A stretch of 64,000 bases of DNA, taken from positions 69,400-133,399 of the forward strand of contig NZ_BCRN01000014.1 of the NCBI RefSeq assembly GCF_001552615.1, read 5' to 3'. The notes under the pieces are model-generated. The model saw only the letters and a list, made by a program, of their open reading frames with translations, had not been told where the DNA came from and did no database searches. The stretch is from Millisia brevis NBRC 105863 (lineage in GTDB: Bacteria; Actinomycetota; Actinomycetes; Mycobacteriales; Mycobacteriaceae). Below are positions 26,219 through 37,277 of this stretch, piece after piece (position 1 is the stretch's first letter; every line of letters starts with the position of its first letter). The translations under genes were made by a program, and so were the position numbers.

Positions 26219-27285
26219 CCGAGGCGCCGATACTCGATGGTCCGCCGACGGCGTCGGGAGTCGGCTCCTGGCCCGGCACCGATCCGCTGGCCGCCGCCGA
26301 GGTGATCCTCGGCGAACTCGACCGCCTGCCCTATCTGCCGGAGTTGCCGGCGCGCGGTATCGGTGCCGACATGATCGGCCGGTGCGCCGCGGTGCTGGTC
26401 GACATCGAATTCGACACCTCGACCACCGGATATCGGGTGGCGTCACGGCCGGGCCCGGTCGGTCGGCGCGCCCGCGACCTGCTCTCCCGCGACCTCGACG
26501 CCTTCGAGGAAGCCCTGGAGAAGGCCGGCGGCATCGGCGGCCGCGAGCGACCGACGCTCAAGGTGCAGTGGGCCGGGCCCTGGACGCTGGCCGCCACCCT
26601 CGAGCTGAGCGGCGGCCACCGCGTCCTGACCGACCGCGGCGCCGCCCGGGACATCGCCGCGTCGCTGGCCGAGGGCATCGCCGAACACAGCGCCCGGCTC
26701 GAGAAGCGCTTCGGCGTCTCGGTGGTCGTCCAACTCGACGAACCGGAACTGCCGTCGGTGCTGGCGGGCTCGCTCGGGGCGGTCAGCATCCTCGACTCGG
26801 TGGCCGCGGTCCGCGAGCCCCGGGTACAGGACGTCCTCGAGACCGTCATCGCGCGTATCGGTCGGCCAGTGGTGCTGCATTGTTGTGCGCGAAGGGATTC
26901 CACGCCCGACTCGCGGGTCGGCGGGGTTCCGTTCGCGCTGCTGGGGCGCACCGGTGCCGCCGGTATCGGCTTCGATGCCACCGGCCTGACCACCGAGGAC
27001 CTCGACGGGGTCGCCGAGGTGGTCGACGGCGGTACCCGCCTCTTCCTCGGGTTGGTGCCCTCGACCGCCCCGGCGCGTCCGGCGGACTGGAAGACCGTCG
27101 TGCGTCCGGCCCTCGACCTGGTCGACCGCATCGGATTTTCGCGCACCCTGCTCGGTACCGCCGTCGACGTCACCCCCACCTGCGGCCTGGCCGGGGCGAC
27201 GACCGCCTGGGCGCGGCGGGCCACCGACCTGTCGGTCGAGGTGGCGCGGGCGCTCGCCGAGGAACCGGAAACCCTCGGTCGCTGA
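26215..27285 (+). CDS. MetE C-terminal-like (cobalamin-independent methionine synthase family) protein
   Basis: A 356-residue protein with the UROD/MetE barrel, resembling M. tuberculosis Rv3015c. Candidate zinc ligands are H and C in VVLHCCARR and the late cysteine in [17 protein letters not shown] matches the family's DEP motif. It is far shorter than full MetE and lacks the N-terminal barrel, so it may act on another methyl donor/thiol pair. It starts with a GTG overlapping the mnmA stop. Substrate unknown. Confidence 0.85.
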   Translation: MTEAPILDGPPTASGVGSWPGTDPLAAAEVILGELDRLPYLPELPARGIGADMIGRCAAVLVDIEFDTSTTGYRVASRPGPVGRRARDLLSRDLDAFEEALEKAGGIGGRERPTLKVQWAGPWTLAATLELSGGHRVLTDRGAARDIAASLAEGIAEHSARLEKRFGVSVVVQLDEPELPSVLAGSLGAVSILDSVAAVREPRVQDVLETVIARIGRPVVLHCCARRDSTPDSRVGGVPFALLGRTGAAGIGFDATGLTTEDLDGVAEVVDGGTRLFLGLVPSTAPARPADWKTVVRPALDLVDRIGFSRTLLGTAVDVTPTCGLAGATTAWARRATDLSVEVARALAEEPETLGR

Positions 27286-27357
27286 ACCGGGGCTCGCACG
27301 GGTCGCGGGCGGTCGGCGTTCGGGAAAGACGTCGGAGGCGTCCGTTAACCTGCCTGA

Positions 27358-29622
<2,265 letters not shown>

Positions 29623-29691
29623 CATTGCCGGGGAAGGTATTCGGCTGCCGGTATCTCGGCGGTGGTGTGTGACCGGAACGTGAGGTGACCG

Positions 29692-30147
29692 ATGACCGCG
29701 GGTGCGGAGCTCGATCCGACCGCGGTCGAGGTGGGCAACTTCCTGCCGCATCCGCCGGAGGCGGTATGGCGGATGCTGTCCGAGGCGGAGCTGCTCGAAC
29801 GATGGCTGTTGCCGTCCAACGGATTCGATACCCGGGTCGGGGCGCACTTCGTCTTCACCCTGCCGCCGCCGCGGGTGGGGGAGATCGCCTGTGAGGTGCT
29901 CGACTGTCGGCCGGTCGAACAGTTGACGATCACCTGGGTCGACCTGCGCGCGGATCAGCCCGCCCGGTGGGTTCTGGACTGGACCCTGCGCGGCGAGGGG
30001 CGAGGCAGCCGACTACTGGTGACGCACAGCGGATTCGATATCACCGACCGTCGGCAGAAGATGGCGCGCAATGCGATGGAACGCGGCTGGCGGGCTACCT
30101 TCGCGCCGCTGCGGGCGGTGCTGGACAGCGGCGCCGCCGACGGCTGA
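29692..30147 (+). CDS. SRPBCC/AHSA1-type protein
   Basis: A 151-residue START-like protein. The pattern VEVGNFLPHPPEAVWRMLSEAELLERWLLPSN, the central strand pair ending LTITW, and the C-terminal helix with GW are typical of the AHSA1 (activator of Hsp90 ATPase homologue 1) subgroup. The fold holds a hydrophobic ligand in a cavity; the ligand is unknown. GTGAGGTGACC precedes the ATG. It lies between ligA and a convergent MocR gene, with no operon partner. Confidence 0.88.
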   Translation: MTAGAELDPTAVEVGNFLPHPPEAVWRMLSEAELLERWLLPSNGFDTRVGAHFVFTLPPPRVGEIACEVLDCRPVEQLTITWVDLRADQPARWVLDWTLRGEGRGSRLLVTHSGFDITDRRQKMARNAMERGWRATFAPLRAVLDSGAADG

Positions 30148-30176
30148 GCCTGTGACCGAGCGCCGGGGGTGACGCG

Positions 30177-31616
30177 TCAGCCGTGCTCGATCGCCCGGCC
30201 GAGGGCCCGGATGAACCCTCCTGCAGCGGTTTCCGGTAGTCGGGCGTAGCCGACCACGATGCCCGGCGGCTGCCGGTTCGGGCTGTAGCGGGCGAGGCCG
30301 GAGACCAGAAAGCCGCCGGCCTCCAGACCGTCGAGTACCTCGCGTTCGGAGCGTGCGGGCGCCCCGGCGCCACCCTCGGGTAGCAGCAGCGTGCAATGCA
30401 GTCCGGCGGCGGCGCCCACCACCCGCACCGCCGGCAGCCGAGCGTGCAGCGGCTCGATCAGGGCTCGTCGCCGCGCGGCGTAGGTGCGCATCGCCCGCGC
30501 CCGATGCCGAGCCAGCGCCCCGGTGGTGATCAGGTGGGTCAACGCCCGCATGGCGGGACCGGAGACGTCGGTCAGCTCCCGGGCGCCGGGCGGATCGAGA
30601 GTCCCGGCCGGCGCCACCACCCACGCCACCCGCATCTCGGGGGTGAGGATCTTCGAGGTGGTGCCCAGATAGATCACCCGATCGGCACCGCTGTGCATCG
30701 TCCGCATCGCCGGCAGCGGGGTTGTGTCGTAGCGGAACTCGCCGTCGTAGTCGTCCTCGATGATCAATCCGCCGGTGGCGTGCGCCCATTCGAGCAGGCG
30801 GCGCCGCCGATCGAGGGTCAGCGGCACCCCCAGCGGATACTGGTGCGGGGGTGTGACGTACACCGCGTCGACCCCGTTCGGGATGCGGTCGACCACCAGC
30901 CCGTCGTCATCCACCGGCACCGGGACCACCCGCATCCCGTGATGGGCGAACTCCCTGAACGCCTCCGGATAGCCGGGATCCTCCATGGCGATCGTTCGAC
31001 CGGCCAGCCGGGACGAGACGGCCAGCGCCGCACAGGCCGCCGAGACGCTCGGCATCAGGGTCACCAGATCCGGATCGGCGGTGATCCCGCGAAAGGTCCG
31101 AAGATGTTCGAGCACCGCCACTTTGGCCGCGGCCGGCGCGTGGCCGGTCGGCTGCAGGTCGGTGACCTCCGCCGTTGCGGCCCGCCAGGCACGACGCCAT
31201 TGCGGGCGATCGATCAGGCCGATATCCGGTACCCCCGGCCGAAGATCGAGGACCGGTCGTCCCGACCGAAGCGGGATGTCCGGGATCGAGGGATCGTCGT
31301 CGGCGACGGCGGGCACCGCGGTGCGCGCTCCCGCCCGAGCGAGGGCGCCGGCGCCCGGCGCCACCCAGGTGCCACCGCCGGGTCGACTGGTCAGCACCCC
31401 GGCACCGGTCAACGATTCGTACGCCGCGACCACCGCGGAGCGGGCGAAGCCGTGGGTTCCGGCCAGGGTGCGGGTGGCCGGGAGTCGGTCGCCGTCGAGG
31501 AGCAGACCATCGGCCAGCGACCGCCAGATCAGATCCGTCGGCGACTCCGGGCCACCGCTGCCGCCCGACGGGTCGCCGGGCAGGGGAAGGGCTGCGGTCA
31601 CCGCCGAGGTACGCAC
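30177..31616 (-). CDS. MocR/PdxR-type regulator (GntR HTH fused to aminotransferase-like domain)
   Basis: PLP-binding transcription factor of about 479 residues. The GntR winged helix is at about 22-85 (LPATRTLAGTHGFARSAVVAAYESLTGAGVLTSRPGGGTWV); the rest is a fold-type I aminotransferase with SDPDYDG-like IIEDDYDGEF and the PLP lysine K322 in LGTTSKILTPEMR. Such proteins usually sense PLP or an amine and control vitamin B6 or GABA/taurine genes. The start is uncertain: GTG 31616 directly abuts GGGAGG, and GTG 31601 lies 15 bases after it. It is divergent from an FMN-binding oxidase-like gene, its likely target. Confidence 0.9.
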   Translation of the reverse strand: MRTSAVTAALPLPGDPSGGSGGPESPTDLIWRSLADGLLLDGDRLPATRTLAGTHGFARSAVVAAYESLTGAGVLTSRPGGGTWVAPGAGALARAGARTAVPAVADDDPSIPDIPLRSGRPVLDLRPGVPDIGLIDRPQWRRAWRAATAEVTDLQPTGHAPAAAKVAVLEHLRTFRGITADPDLVTLMPSVSAACAALAVSSRLAGRTIAMEDPGYPEAFREFAHHGMRVVPVPVDDDGLVVDRIPNGVDAVYVTPPHQYPLGVPLTLDRRRRLLEWAHATGGLIIEDDYDGEFRYDTTPLPAMRTMHSGADRVIYLGTTSKILTPEMRVAWVVAPAGTLDPPGARELTDVSGPAMRALTHLITTGALARHRARAMRTYAARRRALIEPLHARLPAVRVVGAAAGLHCTLLLPEGGAGAPARSEREVLDGLEAGGFLVSGLARYSPNRQPPGIVVGYARLPETAAGGFIRALGRAIEHG

Positions 31617-31628
31617 CCTCCCACCATA

Positions 31629-31659
31629 GTGGTCTCGAGGTATCGCTGCTTTGTGGTCT
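31629..31659. promoter_or_regulatory. Direct repeat GTGGTCT x2, probable MocR binding site
   Basis: GTGGTCT occurs at 31629-31635 and 31653-31659, 24 bp apart, in the 77-bp gap between the divergent MocR and PPOX-family genes. Pairs of direct repeats are the usual operator form for MocR regulators. TTGTGG (31651) and CATTAC (31673) could be the -35/-10 of the rightward gene, in which case the second repeat overlaps the promoter. Confidence 0.55.
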
Positions 31660-31693
31660 GGCAGGACGACCGCATTACCGGGAAGGTGGTGAT

Positions 31694-32326
31694 ATGAGCA
31701 CACAGCCACGCCAGTTGACCCGCAAGAAGGATCGCGGGCTGACCGACCGCACCGAGTTGTACGACATCCTCGACTCGACCCTGGTGGGGACGTTGACCAC
31801 CGTCGATGCGGACGGTCTGCCGGTGTCGGTGCCGGTGCTCTACGCCCGCGACGGCGATCGCATCCTCGTGCACGGATCTACCGGCGCCGGAGCCTTCCGT
31901 CGGGCCGCCCATGGTGCGCCGGTGGCCTTCTGCGTCGCCGAGATGGATGCCCTCGTCGTGGCGGCCACCCTCTTCGACTCCTCCGCGAACTACCGATCCG
32001 CCGTGGTCAACGGGGTCGCGCGGACCCTCGACGGCGACAGTGCGGTCGTCGCCCTGACCACCCTGAGCGAGGTCCTGCTGCCCGGCCGGACGACCGAGGT
32101 GCGCGGTCACCTGCCCAAGGAGGTCGCCGCCACCCTGGTGCTCGCCCTGGACATCGTCGACGGCGAGTGGACCGCCAAGCGCCGGGTCGGCGGAGCGGGC
32201 GACGGGCCCGAACCAGGGGTCTGGCGCGGTGTGGTGCCGGTGGTGCGGGGCTGGGGTGCCCCGATCGCCGAGGCCGGCACCGACGCGGAGGTGCCCGCCT
32301 CCGTGCGCGACCTGATCGCCGGCTGA
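31694..32326 (+). CDS. Pyridoxamine 5'-phosphate oxidase-family (FMN split barrel) protein
   Basis: A 210-residue FMN-binding split-barrel protein. Characteristic segments are LTDRTELYDILDSTLVGTLTTVDADGLPVSVPVLYARDG cut into strands, ILVHGSTGAGAFRR, VAFCVAEMD and a final basic helix. It is the short PPOX-like form, not classical PdxH, so PNP/PMP oxidase activity is not assured. GGAAGGTGGTGAT precedes the ATG. Pairing with a PLP-sensing MocR gene suggests a role in B6 metabolism or in handling an amine; this is inferred from context only. Confidence 0.87.
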   Translation: MSTQPRQLTRKKDRGLTDRTELYDILDSTLVGTLTTVDADGLPVSVPVLYARDGDRILVHGSTGAGAFRRAAHGAPVAFCVAEMDALVVAATLFDSSANYRSAVVNGVARTLDGDSAVVALTTLSEVLLPGRTTEVRGHLPKEVAATLVLALDIVDGEWTAKRRVGGAGDGPEPGVWRGVVPVVRGWGAPIAEAGTDAEVPASVRDLIAG

Positions 32327-32338
32327 CCGGACGCCGCG

Positions 32339-33673
32339 TCAGCTCGCGGCGCTGGCGGCGGTACCGGCGGACGCCCGCAGAATCGAGTCGAGGATCTCCC
32401 CGGAGCGGATGGCGATATTCGACAACAACGACGACGACATGCCGTGGGTGTGCTCGGTGCCGCCCTGCAGGTAGATGCCGCCCGACGTCGGACGGCGGGT
32501 GACCAGTCGGTAGTCGCGGGTGACCGCCGGCGCGCCCGGGTGACGGTCGTCGTAGAGGTCGCCGAGCAGGCCGCCGAGTGGCATCGGGCGGAAGCCGGTG
32601 GCGTAGACGACCGCGTCGCAGGTCAGCACGTCGGTGTGCCGGGTGGGGCCGTGTCGGACGGTCAGATCCACCCCGGCGTCGTCCGCGGCGATCGCCTCGA
32701 CATCGGACGCGCCGCGCATGAACAGTCGGCGGTCGTCGGCGACCCGTTCGGCGTACTCCCGCCGGTACAACTCCTCGATCAGCGGCAGGTCGACGCAGGA
32801 GTAGTTGGTCGAGCGGTGGTAGCTCAGCAGGCGTCGGCGCACCGGCTCGTCGGCGGCGTAGAAGTCGTCGACCGCGGCCGGGTCGAAGATCCGATTGGCG
32901 TACGGGCTGTCGTCGGCGGGGGAGTAGCCGTACCGCGCGAAGATCCCGTGCACCTCGGCATCCGGGAAGGTCTCGTGCAGGTGGGCAACAACTTCCGCCG
33001 CGCTCTGGCCCGCGCCCACCACCGCGAACCGCCGGTGGCGCTGCTCGGGAAGGGCCTCGAGGCGCTCGAGCAGACGATGGTTGTGGAAGACCCGGTCGGA
33101 TTCGGTGATCCCGGCCGGCAGGTGCGGGACCAACCCACCGGCGACGACGACATGCCGTGCGCGCAGTGGTGTCTCGCCGTCCGCCGTCGCGACCTCGAAG
33201 AAGTCGCCACAATCCCGAATGGAGACAACCGATGTCGAGTAGCGCACGTCCGCCTCGACCTTGTCCGCCGCCCACCGCAGATAGTCGTGGAATTCCAGTC
33301 GGGTCGGGAAAAACGTTTGGTGATTGATGAATTCCGATAAACGCGACTTTTCGGACAAATAGTTCACGAAGGTGAAGGCGCTGGTGGCCGACCGCTGCGT
33401 CGCGAGATCCTTGAGGAACGAGATCTGCATGGTCGTCCCCGGCAGCAGCATGCCGGTATGCCAACCGAACTCGCTCTTCGACTCGACGAAGGCGGCGCGG
33501 ATGCGGCGGTCGCCGGTCCGGTCGACGTCGGCATTGTGTTCGGCGACCGCTATCGCCAAACCCAGGTTGGAGGGCCCGAATCCGAGTCCGACGATGTCGA
33601 ACGGGTCGCGATCGGGATGATGAGCGACGGTGCCGCGGCCGGAAAGGGTGGCGGTCGAACTGACGGCTGGCAT
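32339..33673 (-). CDS. L-ornithine/L-lysine N-hydroxylase (siderophore-type flavin monooxygenase)
   Basis: FAD/NADPH monooxygenase of 444 residues, of the IucD/PvdA/MbtG family, that hydroxylates the side-chain amine of ornithine or lysine for hydroxamate siderophores. FAD site: GLGFGPSNLGLAIA (about 29-42); substrate region MQISFLKDLATQRS and FTFVNYL; NADPH site VVGAGQSAAEV; C-terminal ATGF motif in VVYATGFRP. The segment MQISFLKDLATQRS favours ornithine, but lysine cannot be excluded. GGGAAGG precedes the ATG and an iron box lies 50 bp upstream. No NRPS or transporter genes are adjacent. Confidence 0.92.
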   Translation of the reverse strand: MPAVSSTATLSGRGTVAHHPDRDPFDIVGLGFGPSNLGLAIAVAEHNADVDRTGDRRIRAAFVESKSEFGWHTGMLLPGTTMQISFLKDLATQRSATSAFTFVNYLSEKSRLSEFINHQTFFPTRLEFHDYLRWAADKVEADVRYSTSVVSIRDCGDFFEVATADGETPLRARHVVVAGGLVPHLPAGITESDRVFHNHRLLERLEALPEQRHRRFAVVGAGQSAAEVVAHLHETFPDAEVHGIFARYGYSPADDSPYANRIFDPAAVDDFYAADEPVRRRLLSYHRSTNYSCVDLPLIEELYRREYAERVADDRRLFMRGASDVEAIAADDAGVDLTVRHGPTRHTDVLTCDAVVYATGFRPMPLGGLLGDLYDDRHPGAPAVTRDYRLVTRRPTSGGIYLQGGTEHTHGMSSSLLSNIAIRSGEILDSILRASAGTAASAAS

Positions 33674-33722
33674 AGGGCCTTCCCGGTCGAGACGTCGAAA
33701 CAGTAGCTATCGAGACAGTAGC

Positions 33723-33741
33723 TTAGGTTAGGCTACGTTCT
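33723..33741 (-). promoter_or_regulatory. IdeR/DmdR-type iron box upstream of the N-hydroxylase gene
   Basis: TTAGGTTAGGCTA matches the first 13 bases of the 19-base IdeR consensus (TTAGGTTAGGCTAACCTAA) exactly; the distal half is weak (1 of 6). The gene should be repressed when iron is plentiful. Nearby ACAGTAGCT is repeated at 33700 and 33715. Confidence 0.75.
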
Positions 33742-33825
33742 GCTACTAAGTCGAGGCGAGGGCCGCATTCGTGTACAGGTCGGCGTCGGGACTGCCGCCT
33801 TCCTCGCGGGCCGTCGGCCGGCGGC

Positions 33826-34863
33826 TCAGCGGGCGAGATGCTCGTCGAGCAGGCGCCAGGTGGTGTCCGCGGCCGTCGGGCCGGTCAGGATGCCGAGATG
33901 GCCACCGGGCACCCGTTCGAACCGCACCGAGGTGCCGGTGAGCACCCGGGTGATCGCCTCGACCGCCGCGGCCGGGGCGATCGCGTCCGCGTCACTGCCG
34001 ATCGCGAGGACCGGCGGCGTGATCGCCGCCAGATCGATCGTCCGGTCGCCGAGGTGCAGCGTTCCGGAATTGAGGTCGTTCGCGACGATCAGCCGCCGCC
34101 AGATCTGATCGAAGGCGCGACCGGGATAGCCGGGCATCGTGCCCATGAACCGGTCGACGGCGGCCAGATGCCGCATCTTGGCCTCGTCGTCGGCGTGCCG
34201 CAGGACGTAGAGCGGCCGTTCCAGCTCGCGGTTGATCGCCGAGAGGCGATACATCATCTGCACGCCCAGCGGGGGCACCCCACCCAGCAGTCGGCCGAGC
34301 CCGGCGACCACTCGGCCGCCGTCGATGCGCGCCGCGGTGCGGGCGGGGGCGAGTGCCGGGATGCGGCGATAGTCGATCGGGGTGCCCACCGCCGCGATCG
34401 AGCGGATCGGCAGGTCGGGATGGGCGGCGGCGGTCAGCAGGGACATTGTGCCGCCCAGGCTCCAGCCCACCACCGGCATCGGTGCGCCGCCGTGGTCCGC
34501 GGCGGTGGAAATCGCCCGCGGGATGATCCGATCGATCCAGTCCTCCAAGCCCATCCCGCGGTCCGCCGCGTCGACGTGACCGTAGTCGGCCAGGTAGACC
34601 GGATGGCCGCGGTCGACCAGGTGGGACAGCAAGCTGCACCCCGGTCGCAGATCGAAGGCGGACGCGGGCGCAGCGAGCGGCGGGATCAGGATCACCGGCG
34701 GCCGGGTCGCGGGACCGGCCGGTGCGTATCGATCGAGGCGCAGATGATGCTCGTCGATCAGGGTCTCGGTCGCCGGCCGCCGGGTCGGGGCCGGCAGCCG
34801 GCCGAAGAGTGCTGCGCGGGCGGTCCCGGCGGAGTCGCCACGCACGAACGGCACAGTTGTCAT
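33826..34863 (-). CDS. Alpha/beta hydrolase, PhaC-like
   Basis: A 345-residue alpha/beta hydrolase related to polyhydroxyalkanoate synthases. PhaC-like features are PPVILIPPLAAPASAFDLRPG near 55-75 and VYLADYGHVD. The nucleophile elbow is GWSLGG with S135, where true PhaC has cysteine, so polymerase activity is unlikely; depolymerase or esterase activity is more plausible. The remaining triad is D in AIGSDADAIAP and H in PGGHLGI. It stands alone, downstream of and co-directional with the FAD fusion gene across 119 bp. Confidence 0.87.
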   Translation of the reverse strand: MTTVPFVRGDSAGTARAALFGRLPAPTRRPATETLIDEHHLRLDRYAPAGPATRPPVILIPPLAAPASAFDLRPGCSLLSHLVDRGHPVYLADYGHVDAADRGMGLEDWIDRIIPRAISTAADHGGAPMPVVGWSLGGTMSLLTAAAHPDLPIRSIAAVGTPIDYRRIPALAPARTAARIDGGRVVAGLGRLLGGVPPLGVQMMYRLSAINRELERPLYVLRHADDEAKMRHLAAVDRFMGTMPGYPGRAFDQIWRRLIVANDLNSGTLHLGDRTIDLAAITPPVLAIGSDADAIAPAAAVEAITRVLTGTSVRFERVPGGHLGILTGPTAADTTWRLLDEHLAR

Positions 34864-34982
34864 CGGTCACGCACCCCTTCGGCAGCGCCCGGCATCCGGG
34901 CATCCCGCGTCATGGTAAACGGGACAACGCGTACCGCTCACCGCCGCACCACGTTCGGGGTGCGGCGGTGAGGGGGTGCGGG

Positions 34983-36665
34983 CTACTCCAGCCAGCGGTG
35001 CACGGCCGGCACCACCCCGGAACCCTCGCCCGCGGCGGCGGCGACGCGCTTCATCGAACCGGCGCGAATATCGCCGACCGCGAAGATGCCCGGCACGCTG
35101 GTCGCCAGACTGGACGGCGGGCGTCCCTCGACCCACGACTCCGGAGCCGTATCGCGACCGGTCAGGACGAAGGAGTGGCTGTCGAGCTGGATGGTGTCCG
35201 GTAGCCACTCGCAATGCGGAGCGGCGCCGAGCAGCAGGAACAGCCCGGCCGCGTCCATCCGATCGACGGTGCCGGTGACCGTATCGCGCAGGTCGACCCA
35301 GGCGAGTCGGTCCTCGCCGCCGGCGTCGATCACCTCGCAGCACGGCCGCACGTCGATCCGCGGGTTGTAGGTGATCTGCTGGATCAGGTAGTCCGACATG
35401 GTCGCGGCCAGGTCGGTGCGGCGGATCAGGATCGTCACCGACGAGGCATACCGGGCCAGGTGCATCGCCGCCTGCCCGGCGGAGTTGCCGCCGCCGACCA
35501 CGAAGACGTGCCGGCCGTGCATCTCGCTGGCGGCGCCCATCGCCGCGCCGTAGTAGACCCCGCGGCCGACCAGATCCTCGACCCCGGCCACCGGCAGCCG
35601 CCGATAGGCGACGCCGGAGGCGATCACCACGGCCTTCGCCCGGATATCGCCACCCTCGGTGCACAGGGTGTGCGGCTCGCCGTCGGTGCCCGGAATCAGC
35701 TCGGTGACCGGCCAGCCGCTGAAGAAGCGGGTCCCGAAGTTGATCGCCTGCATGCGGGCGCGCTGGGCGAGCCGCATACCGGAGATCCCGCGCGGGAAGC
35801 CGAGATAGTTGCGGATCATCGAGCTGGTGCCCGCCTGGCCGCCGATCACCTCCGACTCGACGACGACGGTGTTGAGGCCCTCCGAGGAGCCGTAGACCGC
35901 CGCGGCGAGGCCCGCGGGCCCCGCGCCGACGATCGCCAGGTCGACCTCGGTGGTCACGTCGATCTCGTCCGGCCGACCGAAGAAGGCGGTCAGGATCTGA
36001 CGCGGATCGCTGGCCGAACTGACGAAGCGGCCGCGCGACCAGCAGACCGGGTACACCGGCTCGCCGAGGCCGGCCTCCGCGTAGTCGTCGAGGACCTCCC
36101 GCCCCTCCGGCGAATCCGGCGACACCACGCTGTAGGCCATGCCCATCCGGTCGAGGTAGTCGCGGACGGTCACCGTCGCCAGGTCGGTGGTCGGGGTGAC
36201 CACCCGCGCGAATTCGACGTCCGGCGCCGGCACGGTCGAGCCCCAGTCCGACAGCAATTCGGTGACCGCATAGTGGAATTCCTCGTCGCGGGAGCCCTGC
36301 GGGATCAGCAGCCGCGCGTCGATCTTGCCGGTGGCCATACCGAGGCGCAGCATCTCGCTGTCCTCGGTGAAGTTCGAAATATGGGAGACGACCAGCCGTC
36401 TGGCGGTCGGAACGAATTCGCGGACCTTGCCGATCGCCGCGAAGAGCGGGAAATCGGGCATACGGGATTCGAAGACGATCAACGCGATCTTCTTGTGGGC
36501 GTCGCGAAAGTCGATGGCGGTGGTCTTGGCCTCGCCGGCCGACTTGACCAGCACGACGTTGTAGTCGCGACGGTAGCGGTCGAATTCGCTGCACAGGATG
36601 TCGTGGTGTTCCGGAGCAACCAGAACGATGACCGGTCGATCCGACTCAGGTGACGTAGGGCTCAC
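34983..36665 (-). CDS. Fused receiver-like/thioredoxin reductase-like FAD oxidoreductase lacking CxxC
   Basis: A 560-residue fusion. Residues 1-130 resemble a response-regulator receiver (VIVLVAPEHHDILCSEF, ALIVFESRMPDF), followed by a thioredoxin/glutaredoxin-like segment (about 155-225, VRDYLDRMGMAYSVVSPDS). Residues 235-560 are thioredoxin reductase-like: FAD site GAGPAGLAAA (about 246), GGQAG (about 275), NADPH site GGGNSAGQAA and the final GDIRAGSMKRVAAAAGEG. The canonical active-site CxxC is absent. NCBI-type naming would be a fused response regulator/thioredoxin-disulfide reductase. The real electron acceptor is unknown. No signal peptide. Confidence 0.85.
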   Translation of the reverse strand: MSPTSPESDRPVIVLVAPEHHDILCSEFDRYRRDYNVVLVKSAGEAKTTAIDFRDAHKKIALIVFESRMPDFPLFAAIGKVREFVPTARRLVVSHISNFTEDSEMLRLGMATGKIDARLLIPQGSRDEEFHYAVTELLSDWGSTVPAPDVEFARVVTPTTDLATVTVRDYLDRMGMAYSVVSPDSPEGREVLDDYAEAGLGEPVYPVCWSRGRFVSSASDPRQILTAFFGRPDEIDVTTEVDLAIVGAGPAGLAAAVYGSSEGLNTVVVESEVIGGQAGTSSMIRNYLGFPRGISGMRLAQRARMQAINFGTRFFSGWPVTELIPGTDGEPHTLCTEGGDIRAKAVVIASGVAYRRLPVAGVEDLVGRGVYYGAAMGAASEMHGRHVFVVGGGNSAGQAAMHLARYASSVTILIRRTDLAATMSDYLIQQITYNPRIDVRPCCEVIDAGGEDRLAWVDLRDTVTGTVDRMDAAGLFLLLGAAPHCEWLPDTIQLDSHSFVLTGRDTAPESWVEGRPPSSLATSVPGIFAVGDIRAGSMKRVAAAAGEGSGVVPAVHRWLE

Positions 36666-36731
36666 CGACCAAGCCTGGCATACCGCCGGCCGGCCGTCAC
36701 CCCGGTTTCGCCGGTAGAAAACGTCCGGCGA

Positions 36732-37277
36732 TCAGGGAATAGCCGCGATGTACTCCACCAATGCGCCGAAGCCCGACGAATCGGGCAGATCGTCGATGGG
36801 CCACCACTTCAGGTCGATCGACTCGTCGCTGCGCTCGATGATCGCATCGGCCGGCGCGATCGCCCGGAAGTAGAGATCGATATGCCGGGTCGGCACGCCC
36901 AGCGAGCAGGTCAGCGCGAAGACGCGCAGCGCCAACGCCCGTGGCTCGACGGTGAGGTCCGCGATCCCGGATTCCTCTCTGGCCTCGCGGGCCGCGGCGG
37001 CCGCGACGTCGACATCCTCGGGCTCGCAATGTCCCCCGAGCTGTACCCACCGGCCCAGGCGCGGATGCAGCGTCAGCAGTACCCGCGAGCGGGTGTGGTC
37101 GAAGATCATGGTCGAGGCGGTGACATGGCCGGGCACGTTCGCCCGCGCGCAGGCGAGCGGCTGCGCCACCAGATAGGCGGAGATCGCCTGGCGCAGGGAC
37201 AATTCCACCGCATCGGTCGACTCGGGCAGGTCTGCGACGGCGGCGACCGCGGAGTCGTGCAGGGTGGCGAAGCTCAT
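36732..37277 (-). CDS. NUDIX hydrolase downstream of fbiB
   Basis: A 181-residue NUDIX protein with the complete box G-G-H-C-E-P-E-D then REAREESGI (about 82-104), catalytic glutamates in REARE-E. An N-terminal helical extension of about 55 residues precedes the fold. The ATG overlaps the fbiB stop by four bases, so it is co-translated with the F420 biosynthesis genes. It could clean up a nucleotide by-product or act independently; the substrate is not evident. Confidence 0.9.
   Translation of the reverse strand: MSFATLHDSAVAAVADLPESTDAVELSLRQAISAYLVAQPLACARANVPGHVTASTMIFDHTRSRVLLTLHPRLGRWVQLGGHCEPEDVDVAAAAAREAREESGIADLTVEPRALALRVFALTCSLGVPTRHIDLYFRAIAPADAIIERSDESIDLKWWPIDDLPDSSGFGALVEYIAAIP

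Noticed and set aside
31617-31709. N-terminal extension of the MocR protein to 31709
   Set aside because: It would run across the divergent promoter and repeats up to the start of the neighbouring gene; family members begin just before the winged helix.
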